A DNA stretch of 64,000 nt from Chryseobacterium aureum (GCF_003971235.1 NZ_CP034661.1:3720001-3784000); one strand, 5' to 3'; shown: positions 46,070-54,480, numbered from the stretch's first letter. The notes: generated by a model not told the origin, from the letters alone. Numbers and translations are program-made.

Positions 46070-48052
46070 ATGGAAAAATGCTGTAGTACAAACCCCCAAA
46101 AGCCAGATACAAAAGGGCACCAACATAATCACGCAGAAGGAGACGGACATGACCATGACGGGCATGATCACTCTCACGACTCCGGAGACCAGACGGTCTT
46201 CCAGATGTTTCTTCCGGCTATTATATCCTTTATCATCTTATTATTGGGAATTGCCTTTGACAATTACATAAAACCCGTGTGGTTTACAGGCTGGGTACGT
46301 CTGGTGTGGTTCCTGGCTGCCTATATCCCGGTAGGATTTCCGGTGTTGGAGGATGCGTATAAAAGTATTATCAAAGGAGATGTATTCTCAGAATTCTTTC
46401 TGATGAGTATAGCAACAATCGGCGCTTTTGCCATCGGAGAATATCCTGAAGGAGTAGCCGTGATGCTGTTTTATGCCGTAGGAGAAGTATTCCAGTCTAT
46501 GGCCGTTACCAGAGCTAAAGGAAATATAAAAGCATTATTGGATCAGCGTCCTGATGAGGTAACGGTTATGGAAAATAATCAGCCAAAGACAATGAAAGCC
46601 AAAGAAGCTAAAATTGGAGACATCATTCAGCTGAAACCCGGAGAAAAGCTGGCGCTGGATGGAGAACTTCTTTCAGATTCAGCTTCATTCAATACCGCAG
46701 CTTTAACGGGAGAAAGTAAACCTGATACCAAAAATAAAGGCGAAGCAGTTCTTGCAGGGATGATTAATATGAACAGTATTGCTTTAGTAAAAGTAAATAC
46801 AGCCTATGAAGACAGCAAGCTGAGTAAAATTCTCGAATTGGTTCAGAATGCTACGGCTCAAAAAGCACCTACAGAATTATTCATCAGAAAATTTGCAAAA
46901 GTATATACTCCCATCGTTGTATTTCTTGCCATAGGAATCTGTTTACTGCCTTATTTCTTCGTGAGCGATTATCAGTTCAGAGACTGGCTGTACAGAGCAT
47001 TGATATTCCTTGTGATTTCCTGCCCCTGTGCTTTGGTAATTTCCATTCCGCTTGGATATTTCGGAGGAATTGGCGCGGCTAGCCGAAACGGAATTTTATT
47101 CAAAGGAAGTAATTTCCTGGACAGTATTGCAGAGATTCAGAATGTGGTAATGGATAAAACGGGAACCATGACAGAAGGCGTATTCAAAGTTCAGGAAGTA
47201 AGCATGGCTTCAGAATTTAATAAAGAGGAAATCCTTCAGATGGTGAATGCCCTCGAAAGCAAAAGTACCCACCCGGTGGCAACCGCTATTCACAATTATG
47301 TAGGAGATATCAATCACAACATTCCTTTGGAAAATGTTGAAGAAATTGCCGGCCATGGACTGAAAGCCATTATCAACGGAAAAGAACTTCTGGTAGGAAA
47401 CTTTAAGCTGATGGATAAGTTTAATATCAGCTATGATCTTAACCCTGCCAATATTGTGTATACAGTAATTGCAGTCGCTTATGATAAAAAATTTGCAGGC
47501 TACATCACCATTGCAGACAGCATAAAAGAAGATGCTAAAGAAACGGTTGACAATCTGCACAAAATGAATGTAAAAGCTACAATGCTGAGCGGTGATAAAA
47601 GTACCGTTGTAAAATATGTAGCAGATCAGCTGGGTATTGACCATGCATTCGGTGATTTGCTGCCGGAAGATAAAGTCAATAAGGTTAAAGAAATAAAATC
47701 CCGAAATCAAACTGTAGCTTTCGTAGGAGACGGAGTAAATGATGCCCCTGTAGTAGCCTTAAGTGATGTAGGAATTGCAATGGGAGGCTTAGGAAGTGAT
47801 GCAACCATTGAAACAGCTGATGTTGTGATTCAGGATGACAAGCCAAGCAAAATACCAATGGCTATCAACATCGGAAAGCAAACGAAAAAGATCGTTTGGC
47901 AAAATATAGTTCTTGCCTTCGCGGTAAAAGCTGTGGTGCTGATTCTGGGAGCAGGAGGACTTGCAACGATGTGGGAAGCCGTATTTGCCGATGTAGGCGT
48001 TGCATTGCTGGCAATTTTAAATGCAGTGAGAATCCAAAGAATGAAATTTTAA
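46070..48052 (+). CDS. P1B-2-type Zn/Cd/Pb-exporting ATPase (ZntA-like)
   Basis: 660 residues. The N-terminus has no HMA fold; instead a His/Asp-rich stretch at about 14-38 (HQHNHAEGDGHDHDGHDHSH) probably binds metal. Key sites are TGES, the CPC motif at 318-320 (SCPCALVIS), the phosphorylated Asp362 in DKTGT, STHPVA and GDGVNDAP. Late membrane segments carry a Lys (LAFAVKAVV) and an Asp (FADVGVALL), the pattern of Zn/Cd/Pb pumps rather than Cu pumps. It has its own promoter and operator and is followed by a terminator. Confidence 0.95.
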   Translation: MEKCCSTNPQKPDTKGHQHNHAEGDGHDHDGHDHSHDSGDQTVFQMFLPAIISFIILLLGIAFDNYIKPVWFTGWVRLVWFLAAYIPVGFPVLEDAYKSIIKGDVFSEFFLMSIATIGAFAIGEYPEGVAVMLFYAVGEVFQSMAVTRAKGNIKALLDQRPDEVTVMENNQPKTMKAKEAKIGDIIQLKPGEKLALDGELLSDSASFNTAALTGESKPDTKNKGEAVLAGMINMNSIALVKVNTAYEDSKLSKILELVQNATAQKAPTELFIRKFAKVYTPIVVFLAIGICLLPYFFVSDYQFRDWLYRALIFLVISCPCALVISIPLGYFGGIGAASRNGILFKGSNFLDSIAEIQNVVMDKTGTMTEGVFKVQEVSMASEFNKEEILQMVNALESKSTHPVATAIHNYVGDINHNIPLENVEEIAGHGLKAIINGKELLVGNFKLMDKFNISYDLNPANIVYTVIAVAYDKKFAGYITIADSIKEDAKETVDNLHKMNVKATMLSGDKSTVVKYVADQLGIDHAFGDLLPEDKVNKVKEIKSRNQTVAFVGDGVNDAPVVALSDVGIAMGGLGSDATIETADVVIQDDKPSKIPMAINIGKQTKKIVWQNIVLAFAVKAVVLILGAGGLATMWEAVFADVGVALLAILNAVRIQRMKF

Positions 48053-48090
48053 AAAGCAAATAATAAACACAACTCAATTATATTGAATAA

Positions 48091-48122
48091 AAGCTCTGCT
48101 GAATTTCAGCAGGGCTTTTGTT
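48091..48122 (+). terminator. Intrinsic terminator of the P1B-ATPase gene
   Basis: Stem AAGCTCTGCTGA / TCAGCAGGGCTT with one G-U pair, followed by a T-rich run. Confidence 0.82.
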
Positions 48123-48172
48123 TTACATTACACGTCATGCAGCCATTCTGTATAAATCTATATTATGCAGCT

Positions 48173-48293
48173 GAGACTCCTACGGATTGACAAAGGGACT
48201 GTCTTTACTTTCTGTATAAATTATGACAGATCATTAGACAATTACAACAACTATAAAACTAATACACACAGCTTGTCATTTCGTAGGAATCTC
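48173..48293. repeat. Intergenic inverted-repeat element
   Basis: A left arm at 48173-48195 and a right arm at 48271-48293 are imperfect reverse complements (18 of 23 positions), with cores TCCTACG and TGACAA. There is no credible gene between them. This looks like a short palindromic or MITE-like element. Confidence 0.5.
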
Positions 48294-48641
48294 TACAAAA
48301 ACAAATTAAAGAGAAATCAAATCACTATTGTAATTTTATCGGAGATAAACTCTTTGCGCCTTAAAACAGTAAGCTTTGAAAAAAACTTGCGGCTTTGCGA
48401 TTTCCAACAAAACAAGACATTTTAAAAAACAAAAAGCTCTGCTAAAGACATTAGCAAAGCTTTTATTAACAAGATTAAACTTTTATATAAAGAACTAAGT
48501 TTTGATTAGGTCTCAATTTTCAATCAAAGTTCGGGATAAAATGATTCCGTTGATAGGCACAGTTTTGAGTTTTTTGTGGGTAACAGTACTCAGTCGTAAT
48601 GACATTCATCATAAATACATTATAAAACAGTTTTGAAGTAG
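48294..48641. other. Non-coding stretch
   Basis: No gene found. It contains a hairpin at 48433-48464 (AAGCTCTGCTAA / TTAGCAAAGCTT) with a partial T run, whose left arm resembles that of the 48091 terminator. A reading frame at 48165-48425 is judged spurious. Confidence 0.45.
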
Positions 48642-48649
48642 TATATTTG
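48642..48649 (+). promoter_or_regulatory. Minus-7 box before the first CxGKC protein gene
   Basis: TATATTTG, an exact TAnnTTTG match, 17 bp before the TTG start at 48667; minus-33 not clear. Confidence 0.5.
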
Positions 48650-48666
48650 TAACAGAGAAAAAACCG

Positions 48667-49029
48667 TTGAAGGTATTCATTTCCATATTCATCATTTTTA
48701 CCGTTGCATTACGTCCTGTTTTGCCATTGGTAAACTATGCAGTGAACTATGATTATATTGTGAAAAACCTTTGTGAGAACAGAAACGTACCACAATCTAC
48801 GTGTAAAGGAAAATGCTATGTGGAAAAAGAACTGGCAAAAACAGAAAAGCAGACCAATAGCTCTCCAACAGTAAAAATTGCAGGATTAGATGTTTTTATT
48901 TCTCATGACATTCTTTCTTTCTTATCGCATGTGAGCACGGAATCGCTTTCTGAAATTCCAGATTCCAGTTACTTAAATTCTCACTCTTCAGAATACTTTT
49001 CAAGGATATTCCATCCTCCTCTGGCTTAG
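48667..49029 (+). CDS. Small exported Cys-rich protein (CxGKC type), copy 1
   Basis: 120 residues from a TTG start. An N-terminal hydrophobic helix (VFISIFIIFTVALRPVLPL) is followed by NYAVNYDYIVKNLCENR, then STCKGKCYVEKELAKTEK and a C-terminal FSRIFHPPLA. The C-x8-C-x-G-K-C spacing could bind a metal or haem-like cofactor. The gene at 51036 is a clear paralogue with the same core. It lies at the head of a cluster with YHS, SCO, superoxide dismutase and MbnP/MbnH genes. I do not know a named family. Confidence 0.72.
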   Translation: MKVFISIFIIFTVALRPVLPLVNYAVNYDYIVKNLCENRNVPQSTCKGKCYVEKELAKTEKQTNSSPTVKIAGLDVFISHDILSFLSHVSTESLSEIPDSSYLNSHSSEYFSRIFHPPLA

Positions 49030-49230
49030 CCTTTATTGTAAACTATGTTTTTAGTTTATAGGGTAAATGTGTTTAAAAGCTTTTACCAATAAGTCATTAA
49101 AGATACACTGTGCAATGAAAACAAATAATTGTAATCAATTAAGAATGCACTGAGAAATTCTATGCTTTTTCAGTCCTGTATACTGTATCATAACTTTATT
49201 TAACATTATTAATTTCAATTTAACATTAAA

Positions 49231-49506
49231 ATGAAATCTCCTATTATTTTGACTGCCCTGCTGTCAATATCATTACTGTCGTGTGCCAAAGAAACCCCAC
49301 AGGTAAAGCATGCAAGCCATATGGACTCTTCCGGAAAAAATATGGAAAACGTAAAGGTGGTGAATGAAATAGATCCCGTCTGTCATATGAAAACCGCCGG
49401 ATCTGTTAAAGATACAGCGGTGTATAAAAATAAAACGTACGGTTTTTGCAGTGTCTTCTGCAAAGGTGAATTTAAAAAAAGCCCTGAGCAATATGCCCAA
49501 AAATAA
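49231..49506 (+). CDS. YHS-domain lipoprotein
   Basis: 91 residues. A lipoprotein signal (SLLSCAKET) is followed by a short His/Met/Lys linker and a YHS-type domain (EIDPVCHMKTAGSVKDTAVY, KNKTYGFCSVFCKGEF). YHS and TRASH domains bind metal ions through the Cys and His residues, often copper or zinc. Its 3' end overlaps the SCO gene by 14 bp, which suggests the two act together, perhaps in periplasmic copper delivery. Confidence 0.85.
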   Translation: MKSPIILTALLSISLLSCAKETPQVKHASHMDSSGKNMENVKVVNEIDPVCHMKTAGSVKDTAVYKNKTYGFCSVFCKGEFKKSPEQYAQK

Positions 49507-50170
49507 GAAGACCAATAATAAAAGTAAAGTGATCATACCTATTGCGGTATTTGCATTGCTTTTTCTGGGAATCGGGGTAGGAATGGGGTATTTTAAAAAG
49601 AACCTCTATACCGTAATGAAAGTTCCGGATTTTGAGCTTACCGATCAGAACGGTAAAAAAATCACCAATAAGGATATGCTGGGAAAAGTTTATCTCGTAG
49701 AGTTTTTCTTCAGCAAATGTCCCACCATATGTCCGGTGATGAATACCAATATGAAGGCTATTCAGAACCAGGTTAATGATCCCGGTTTCGGGATCATCTC
49801 CATCAGTATTGATCCGGAAAATGATACTCCTTCAGCCCTGAAAGAACATGCTGAGAGAATAGGGGCAAAGTCCCCAAACTGGCATTTCCTGACCGGAGAC
49901 CGCACCTATATTGGTGATCTTGCAGATCAGTTTAATATCTACGTTGGGGATAAGGAAGATGAGGGAGAAAGCCTGAATCACAGCGGAATGATTGCCCTGG
50001 TAGATCAGGAGGGAAATATCCGTTGCAGGTATAATAAAGAAAATATGCCCATTCTCTATTATTCAGGATTAAACTATGAAGATCCGGAAGGGAAAAACCC
50101 AAGGCTAAACGGAAAATACCACCCGGACAGAGAAATCCTGATTGAGGATATTAAGAAATTATTGAAATAG
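49493..50170 (+). CDS. SCO1/SenC-family copper chaperone
   Basis: About 225 residues from ATG 49493 (MPKNKKTNNKSK); a start at 49451 would lie inside the YHS gene and add 14 residues. One N-terminal membrane anchor (VIIPIAVFALLFLGIGVGMG) leads to a thioredoxin-like domain. The copper site is KCPTICPVMNTNM (CxxxC) and the His in SLNHSGMIALV. SCO proteins deliver copper to cytochrome oxidase or keep thiols reduced. It overlaps the YHS lipoprotein and precedes an exported superoxide dismutase. Confidence 0.93.
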   Translation: MPKNKKTNNKSKVIIPIAVFALLFLGIGVGMGYFKKNLYTVMKVPDFELTDQNGKKITNKDMLGKVYLVEFFFSKCPTICPVMNTNMKAIQNQVNDPGFGIISISIDPENDTPSALKEHAERIGAKSPNWHFLTGDRTYIGDLADQFNIYVGDKEDEGESLNHSGMIALVDQEGNIRCRYNKENMPILYYSGLNYEDPEGKNPRLNGKYHPDREILIEDIKKLLK

Positions 50171-50316
50171 GGAAGTGGGAAGCTGGATGTTTGAAGCAGG
50201 AAGTTATTCCAGACGATGAAGTACCGGCGATTGTTGAGATAGCTATAAAAGTAAATGAGAGTTAAAGAAGTTATGTTATGACATTAATGACTTCCAGCCT
50301 CCATCTCCCATCTTCC
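50171..50316. repeat. Purine-rich intergenic inverted repeat
   Basis: The left end begins GGAAGTGGGAAGCTGGA at 50171; the right end (50290-50316) read in reverse complement begins GGAAGATGGGAGATGGAGG. The two arms are imperfect inverted copies lying between the SCO and superoxide dismutase genes. Confidence 0.45.
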
Positions 50317-50356
50317 GCCTGATAGAAAACATTGTTCAACCATAAACAAAAACGTT

Positions 50357-51031
50357 ATGAAGATTATGAAAATAGCTGCCTTAAGCGCAGTTTTCGCGGC
50401 TCAGTTTGCATTGGCTCAGTTTAAGCAGACACCTCTGCCTTATGCTTATAATGCTCTGGAAGGGAATATTGATGCCCAGACCATGGAAATTCATTATTCA
50501 AAACATGCGGCAGCGTATGTAGCCAACCTGAATAAAGCAATTGCAGGAACTCCACAGGAAAAAGAAACCTTGTTTCAGATTCTTTCCAATGTTTCAAAAC
50601 TGCCTGCCGCAGTGAGAAATAATGCAGGAGGACATTACAACCACGAGCTGTTCTGGACTGTTCTTACGCCTCAGAAAAATACACAGCCTTCAGCAAAATT
50701 AGCAAAAGCGATTACTGAAACTTTCGGAAGCATGGATGCTTTTAAAGAAAAGATTGCGAAAGCCGGAGCAGACCGTTTCGGATCAGGATGGGCCTGGCTT
50801 TCTGTGGATAAAAGCGGAAAACTGTTCGTTTCTTCTACTCCCAATCAGGACAATCCTCTGATGGATGTAGTAGAAGAAAAAGGGACACCTATCTTCGGAA
50901 TTGATGTCTGGGAACACGCTTATTATTTAAAATATCAGAATAAAAGAGCAGATTATCTCAGCGCTATCTGGAACGTTACCAACTGGAAAGAAATCAGCAG
51001 AAGATATGATGAAGCTGTAAGCAAGAAATAA
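50357..51031 (+). CDS. Exported Fe/Mn superoxide dismutase
   Basis: 224 residues. A signal peptide ([16 protein letters not shown]) shows export, unlike the usual cytoplasmic enzyme. The mature protein has all four metal ligands: [20 protein letters not shown] and [18 protein letters not shown] (Asp and His). It removes superoxide in the periplasm. Iron or manganese cannot be told from sequence with confidence. It stands between the SCO gene and a small Cys-rich protein gene that starts 4 bp after its stop, pointing to a periplasmic redox or copper-stress role. Confidence 0.94.
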   Translation: MKIMKIAALSAVFAAQFALAQFKQTPLPYAYNALEGNIDAQTMEIHYSKHAAAYVANLNKAIAGTPQEKETLFQILSNVSKLPAAVRNNAGGHYNHELFWTVLTPQKNTQPSAKLAKAITETFGSMDAFKEKIAKAGADRFGSGWAWLSVDKSGKLFVSSTPNQDNPLMDVVEEKGTPIFGIDVWEHAYYLKYQNKRADYLSAIWNVTNWKEISRRYDEAVSKK

Positions 51032-51035
51032 TCTG

Positions 51036-51404
51036 ATGAAATTATTTTACAGCATACTTTTTACTTTTTATATGGTGCTAAGACCTTTGGTACCATTGGT
51101 GGAGTATGCTGTAAATTATGATTATATTGTAAAAGTTCTCTGTATCAATAAAAACAGACCGGAAATTCACTGTAACGGAAAATGTTACCTGAGTAAAGAA
51201 CTGGCCAAAACGAATGATTCGGAATCTTCACCTTTTCAGAAACTCAAAAATTCAGGACAGAAAATCCTTGATATCTACATTCTGCCGGAAACCACAGAGA
51301 TTCGCACTCCTGAAAAACGACCGTTTTTCAATTTCAATTTTACCTACGAAACAGCTTATTCTTTTCTGTTTCTTACCCACATTTTCAAACCACCGGTTTT
51401 TTAA
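51036..51404 (+). CDS. Small exported Cys-rich protein (CxGKC type), copy 2
   Basis: 122 residues. An N-terminal hydrophobic helix (LFYSILFTFYMVLRPLVPL) is followed by EYAVNYDYIVKVLCINKNRP, then HCNGKCYLSKELAKTND, and a C-terminus reading THIFKPPVF. The core is nearly identical to copy 1 at 48667 while the remainder differs. It begins 4 bp after the superoxide dismutase stop and is surely cotranscribed with it. The C-x8-C-x-G-K-C spacing suggests a metal-binding secreted or membrane protein. Function unknown. Confidence 0.75.
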   Translation: MKLFYSILFTFYMVLRPLVPLVEYAVNYDYIVKVLCINKNRPEIHCNGKCYLSKELAKTNDSESSPFQKLKNSGQKILDIYILPETTEIRTPEKRPFFNFNFTYETAYSFLFLTHIFKPPVF

Positions 51405-51600
51405 GTTAACAATCATAATCTTACCTATAAAAGTTACAAAAGCTGTCAGTTAAAAATCAAAAGTTTTTAAGCCGCTTAGTCATGCTTTTTGTGCAAATAA
51501 TACAACACTTAAATGAGTTAAGTGAAGGATTTTTGTGCCTTTTATGAAGAAAATAAGCGGTTACAGCAATTCAACTAAAATTCAACTTAAAAAATCAACA

Positions 51601-52431
51601 ATGAAAATTTCTCAATTGTTATCACTATTCTTTATTGCCTTTACTTTATTCTCTTTCGTAGCCTGTGAAAGCAGCAGGGATAACGAAAATCCGCAGGATA
51701 CCACCCCAGGAAAACTTCAGATCAAATTTGAAAACGGATTTAATAATGTAGGAGATGTTGTTTTGAATCAAACGGTTCAGACCTCTTCAAACGGACAGAA
51801 ACATAATTTTTCTGCCTTGAAATACGTCATCAGTAACATCTCCCTGATAGATGAGAACGGAAACGAATTTAAATACAATGAAAACAATCCTGATAAAGGC
51901 GCTTTCATCGTAGATCAGGCAGACGCAGTGGCCGGAATTATTTATCTTAATCTGGATGGAATCCCAAAAAACAATTATAAGAAAATAAAATTTGGGTTGG
52001 GAATCAGCCAGAAAGCCTATTTATTAGGACAGGACGGACAGGCAGAATTCTGGACAAAAGCCAAGCAGAAAGGAATGTCTTGGTCATGGGCAGCCGGTTA
52101 TATCTTCGTGAAACTGGAAGGAAAATATGGCTCGGATACGCCATCTAAAGAATTTATGAACCATACCGGAAATATGGGAAATACGGCAGCCAATAATACC
52201 GCGGATCTTTACCGTGAAATCACATTAAACCTACCGACAACAGCAAGAGTAACGGGGCAAATCCGTCCTTCTGTTCATATTCTTGCAGATCTGAACCAGT
52301 TTCTGAGTGGAGACCAACCGCTTACACTTACAACGGCCAATGACATGTTGATGGGCTCCAACCAGCACCTGGCAGATGTTACCAACAACCTTACAAAAAT
52401 GTTTAAAGTAGATCACGTTCACAATGATTAA
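51601..52431 (+). CDS. MbnP-like copper-associated lipoprotein
   Basis: About 276 residues from ATG 51601; a GTG at 51535 would add a non-signal N-terminus. A lipoprotein signal (SFVACESSR) leads into the MbnP-type domain: LKYVISNISLIDENG, FGLGISQKAYL, FWTKAKQKGMSWSWAAGY and a His-rich tail (MLMGSNQHLADV, VDHVHND). In methanotrophs and other bacteria MbnP is paired with the di-heme enzyme MbnH, which oxidises a Trp of MbnP to kynurenine. Several Trp are present here. The MbnH-like gene overlaps its end by 8 bp. Confidence 0.85.
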   Translation: MKISQLLSLFFIAFTLFSFVACESSRDNENPQDTTPGKLQIKFENGFNNVGDVVLNQTVQTSSNGQKHNFSALKYVISNISLIDENGNEFKYNENNPDKGAFIVDQADAVAGIIYLNLDGIPKNNYKKIKFGLGISQKAYLLGQDGQAEFWTKAKQKGMSWSWAAGYIFVKLEGKYGSDTPSKEFMNHTGNMGNTAANNTADLYREITLNLPTTARVTGQIRPSVHILADLNQFLSGDQPLTLTTANDMLMGSNQHLADVTNNLTKMFKVDHVHND

Positions 52432-53473
52432 TTTTTTTGTTAAAACGATATTGGTTCTGCTGATATTTCTGTTGAGCTGTATTTCCTGTTCTGATGAGGT
52501 GATTCAGCCGCTGGAAAAAGATGAAGCTTACAATCTGCAGTTTCCTTCTTATTTTCCTGAAATGACTTTTGATAAAGCAGCTAATCCAGTAACAAAAAAC
52601 GGAGTGGAACTGGGACGAAAATTATTTTATGAAGGAAGACTTTCAAGAAACAATACCATTTCATGCGGTTTCTGTCATATTCAGGAAAATGCCTTTACCC
52701 ATCACGGGCATACGGTAAGCCACGGTGTTGACGACAGAATCGGAATCAGAAATGCACCACCCCTACAGAATATGGCTTTTTTAAAAAGATATATGTGGGA
52801 TGGTGTCATTCACAATCTTAATGATCAGCCCATTAGCCCCATAACAGACGTTAATGAAATGGACAGCTCGGTACCGGAAGCGATTTCAAAGATAAAAGAT
52901 GATCAGAAGTATAAAAAACTCTTCAGGGAAGCCTATGGAGATGAAACCATTACCGGAGAAAGAATTCTGAAAGCATTGTCGCAGTTTATGGCTTCTTTAA
53001 TTTCTGCAGATTCAAAGTATGACAGATTTAGACAGGGAAAGGAACAGTTAACTTCAGCAGAATCCCAGGGAATGGCTTTGTTCGGACAGAAATGCGCATC
53101 CTGTCATAGTGGAGAACTGTTCACTGATCAAAGCTTTAGAAACACAGGAATGTATTACAGCACAGAATTCAAGGATGCCGGACGCTATAGAGTGACCCTT
53201 AATCAGGCAGACTGGATGAAATTCCGGGTTCCAAGTCTTAGAAATGTAGAATATACCGCTCCTTATATGCATGACGGAAGGTTTTACACCCTGGAGGCAG
53301 TGCTTAATTTCTATTCGGATCAGGTAGAAGATAATGACAATCTTGATCCGCAGCTGAAACAGAATGGGCATGTGGGAATTGCTATGAACAGTCAGGAAAA
53401 GCAGTCGATCATCGCATTCCTGAAGACATTATCAGACAAAAATTTTATATCCAATCCAAAATTTGCAGAATAA
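52424..53473 (+). CDS. MbnH-like di-heme cytochrome c peroxidase-family protein
   Basis: 349 residues. A lipoprotein-type signal (SCISCSDEV) is followed by two c-type haem sites: CGFCH at 81-85 and CASCH at 224-228. Other family parts are VELGRKLFYEGRLSRNN, RNAPPLQNMAFLKRYMWDGV and YTAPYMHDGRFYTLEAVLNF. It belongs to the bacterial di-heme peroxidase/MauG group. Pairing with an MbnP-like gene, with an 8-bp overlap, points to MbnH, which modifies Trp in its partner rather than destroying peroxide. It would act in the periplasm or at the outer membrane. Confidence 0.9.
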   Translation: MINFFVKTILVLLIFLLSCISCSDEVIQPLEKDEAYNLQFPSYFPEMTFDKAANPVTKNGVELGRKLFYEGRLSRNNTISCGFCHIQENAFTHHGHTVSHGVDDRIGIRNAPPLQNMAFLKRYMWDGVIHNLNDQPISPITDVNEMDSSVPEAISKIKDDQKYKKLFREAYGDETITGERILKALSQFMASLISADSKYDRFRQGKEQLTSAESQGMALFGQKCASCHSGELFTDQSFRNTGMYYSTEFKDAGRYRVTLNQADWMKFRVPSLRNVEYTAPYMHDGRFYTLEAVLNFYSDQVEDNDNLDPQLKQNGHVGIAMNSQEKQSIIAFLKTLSDKNFISNPKFAE

Positions 53474-53485
53474 TTGATAAACAAC

Positions 53486-54433
53486 ATGAAGAAGATTATC
53501 GTGATACTAAGTGTAGCCTTAATGGGCCAGATTCAGGCAAAGACCATCAGAGACAGTGCTTATATTTCTCCGGAAACCTTGAGCAGAATAGATTTTGATG
53601 ATGATTGTGATGCGTGCGGCTGTGCAGCAGGAAACGGATCTTCCGGTTTTGAATCTTTGCTGAATCCACAGTTTATCGGAATTAAATATTTTGCCCAGCA
53701 TTATAAAGCCAAAGAAAATTTATTTGTCAAAGACCTTACGCAGGATCAGTATTTCAATACGCTGCAGCTTTGGGGGAAAATTCCACTGACGAAAAAGCTG
53801 AGTGTGTATGCAAGCCTGCCCTTCCATTTCCATGAAAAGAAAACCCTGCAGGGAGATATCAAAATCAATGGAATAGGAGACCTGAACCTGATGGGAATTT
53901 ACCAGCTGATGAGCTCTGAAGATAATTTTCACCACCTGAGCGGCGGTTTAGGCGTTAAAATTCCGCTGGGGAAATTTGATGAAAAAGGTGCATCGGGTGT
54001 TAATCCGAGCTTTCAGCTGGGAACAGGAAGCTGGGACTATCAGGCAGCTTTAAATTATAAATTTCAGAAAAATAAAGTAGCCGTATTGGTTAATACAGAT
54101 TACACGGTTAAAACGGAGAATAAGAAAAACTACCGCTTTGGAAACCAATGGAATTATGCAGCAACAGGCTTTTATCAGGTTGCAGGAAGTGAAAAATCTA
54201 TTTTTTCTGTAAAAACGGGAATTCAGGGAGAAGTATATGCCCAGAATAAACAATTTGATGAAGCACTGCCTAATACCGCAGGAAGTGCTTTGTACGGGAA
54301 ACTGGGATTTGAAGCCTCTTATAAAAAGCTGAGCCTGGGAAGTGAACTCATGCTTCCTGTGTATACGCATCTGGCAGGCGGCGATATTGAAGCCAAATCA
54401 AGATTCAGTATTTTTCTGAATATTGGGATTTAA
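53486..54433 (+). CDS. Outer-membrane beta-barrel of the MbnP/MbnH cluster
   Basis: About 315 residues from ATG 53486; a TTG at 53474 is less likely because the signal peptide begins at MKKIIVILSVALMGQIQA. Near the mature N-terminus is a Cys/Asp cluster (FDDDCDACGCAAGNGSSG). The rest is a series of amphipathic strands with Tyr, Gly and Leu alternation, ending in FSIFLNIGI, typical of a barrel. It follows MbnH by 12 bp. In this place it may pass a metal or metal complex across the outer membrane, with the Cys cluster as a capture site. That is inference. Confidence 0.75.
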   Translation: MKKIIVILSVALMGQIQAKTIRDSAYISPETLSRIDFDDDCDACGCAAGNGSSGFESLLNPQFIGIKYFAQHYKAKENLFVKDLTQDQYFNTLQLWGKIPLTKKLSVYASLPFHFHEKKTLQGDIKINGIGDLNLMGIYQLMSSEDNFHHLSGGLGVKIPLGKFDEKGASGVNPSFQLGTGSWDYQAALNYKFQKNKVAVLVNTDYTVKTENKKNYRFGNQWNYAATGFYQVAGSEKSIFSVKTGIQGEVYAQNKQFDEALPNTAGSALYGKLGFEASYKKLSLGSELMLPVYTHLAGGDIEAKSRFSIFLNIGI

Positions 54434-54458
54434 AGTGAAACCCTTATTGCAATCATGT

Positions 54459-54480
54459 TAAAGCTCCTTCGGGAGCTTTA
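54459..54480 (+). terminator. Hairpin terminator after the MbnP/MbnH operon
   Basis: TAAAGCTCC / GGAGCTTTA with a TTCG tetraloop, followed by ATTGTTT; the T tract is weak but the stem is perfect. Confidence 0.65.

Noticed and set aside
48165..48425. 86-residue open frame after the P1B-ATPase
   Set aside because: It crosses the inverted-repeat element, has no start context, signal or family; likely chance.
48433..48464. Second strong terminator in the non-coding stretch
   Set aside because: A hairpin with a mismatch and a short T run, with no gene just before it; kept only as a note.
49451..49492. Upstream start for the SCO gene
   Set aside because: It would lie inside the YHS coding sequence; ATG 49493 gives a normal membrane anchor.
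51535..51600. GTG start extending the MbnP-like protein
   Set aside because: The extra residues are polar and hide the lipoprotein signal that begins at ATG 51601.
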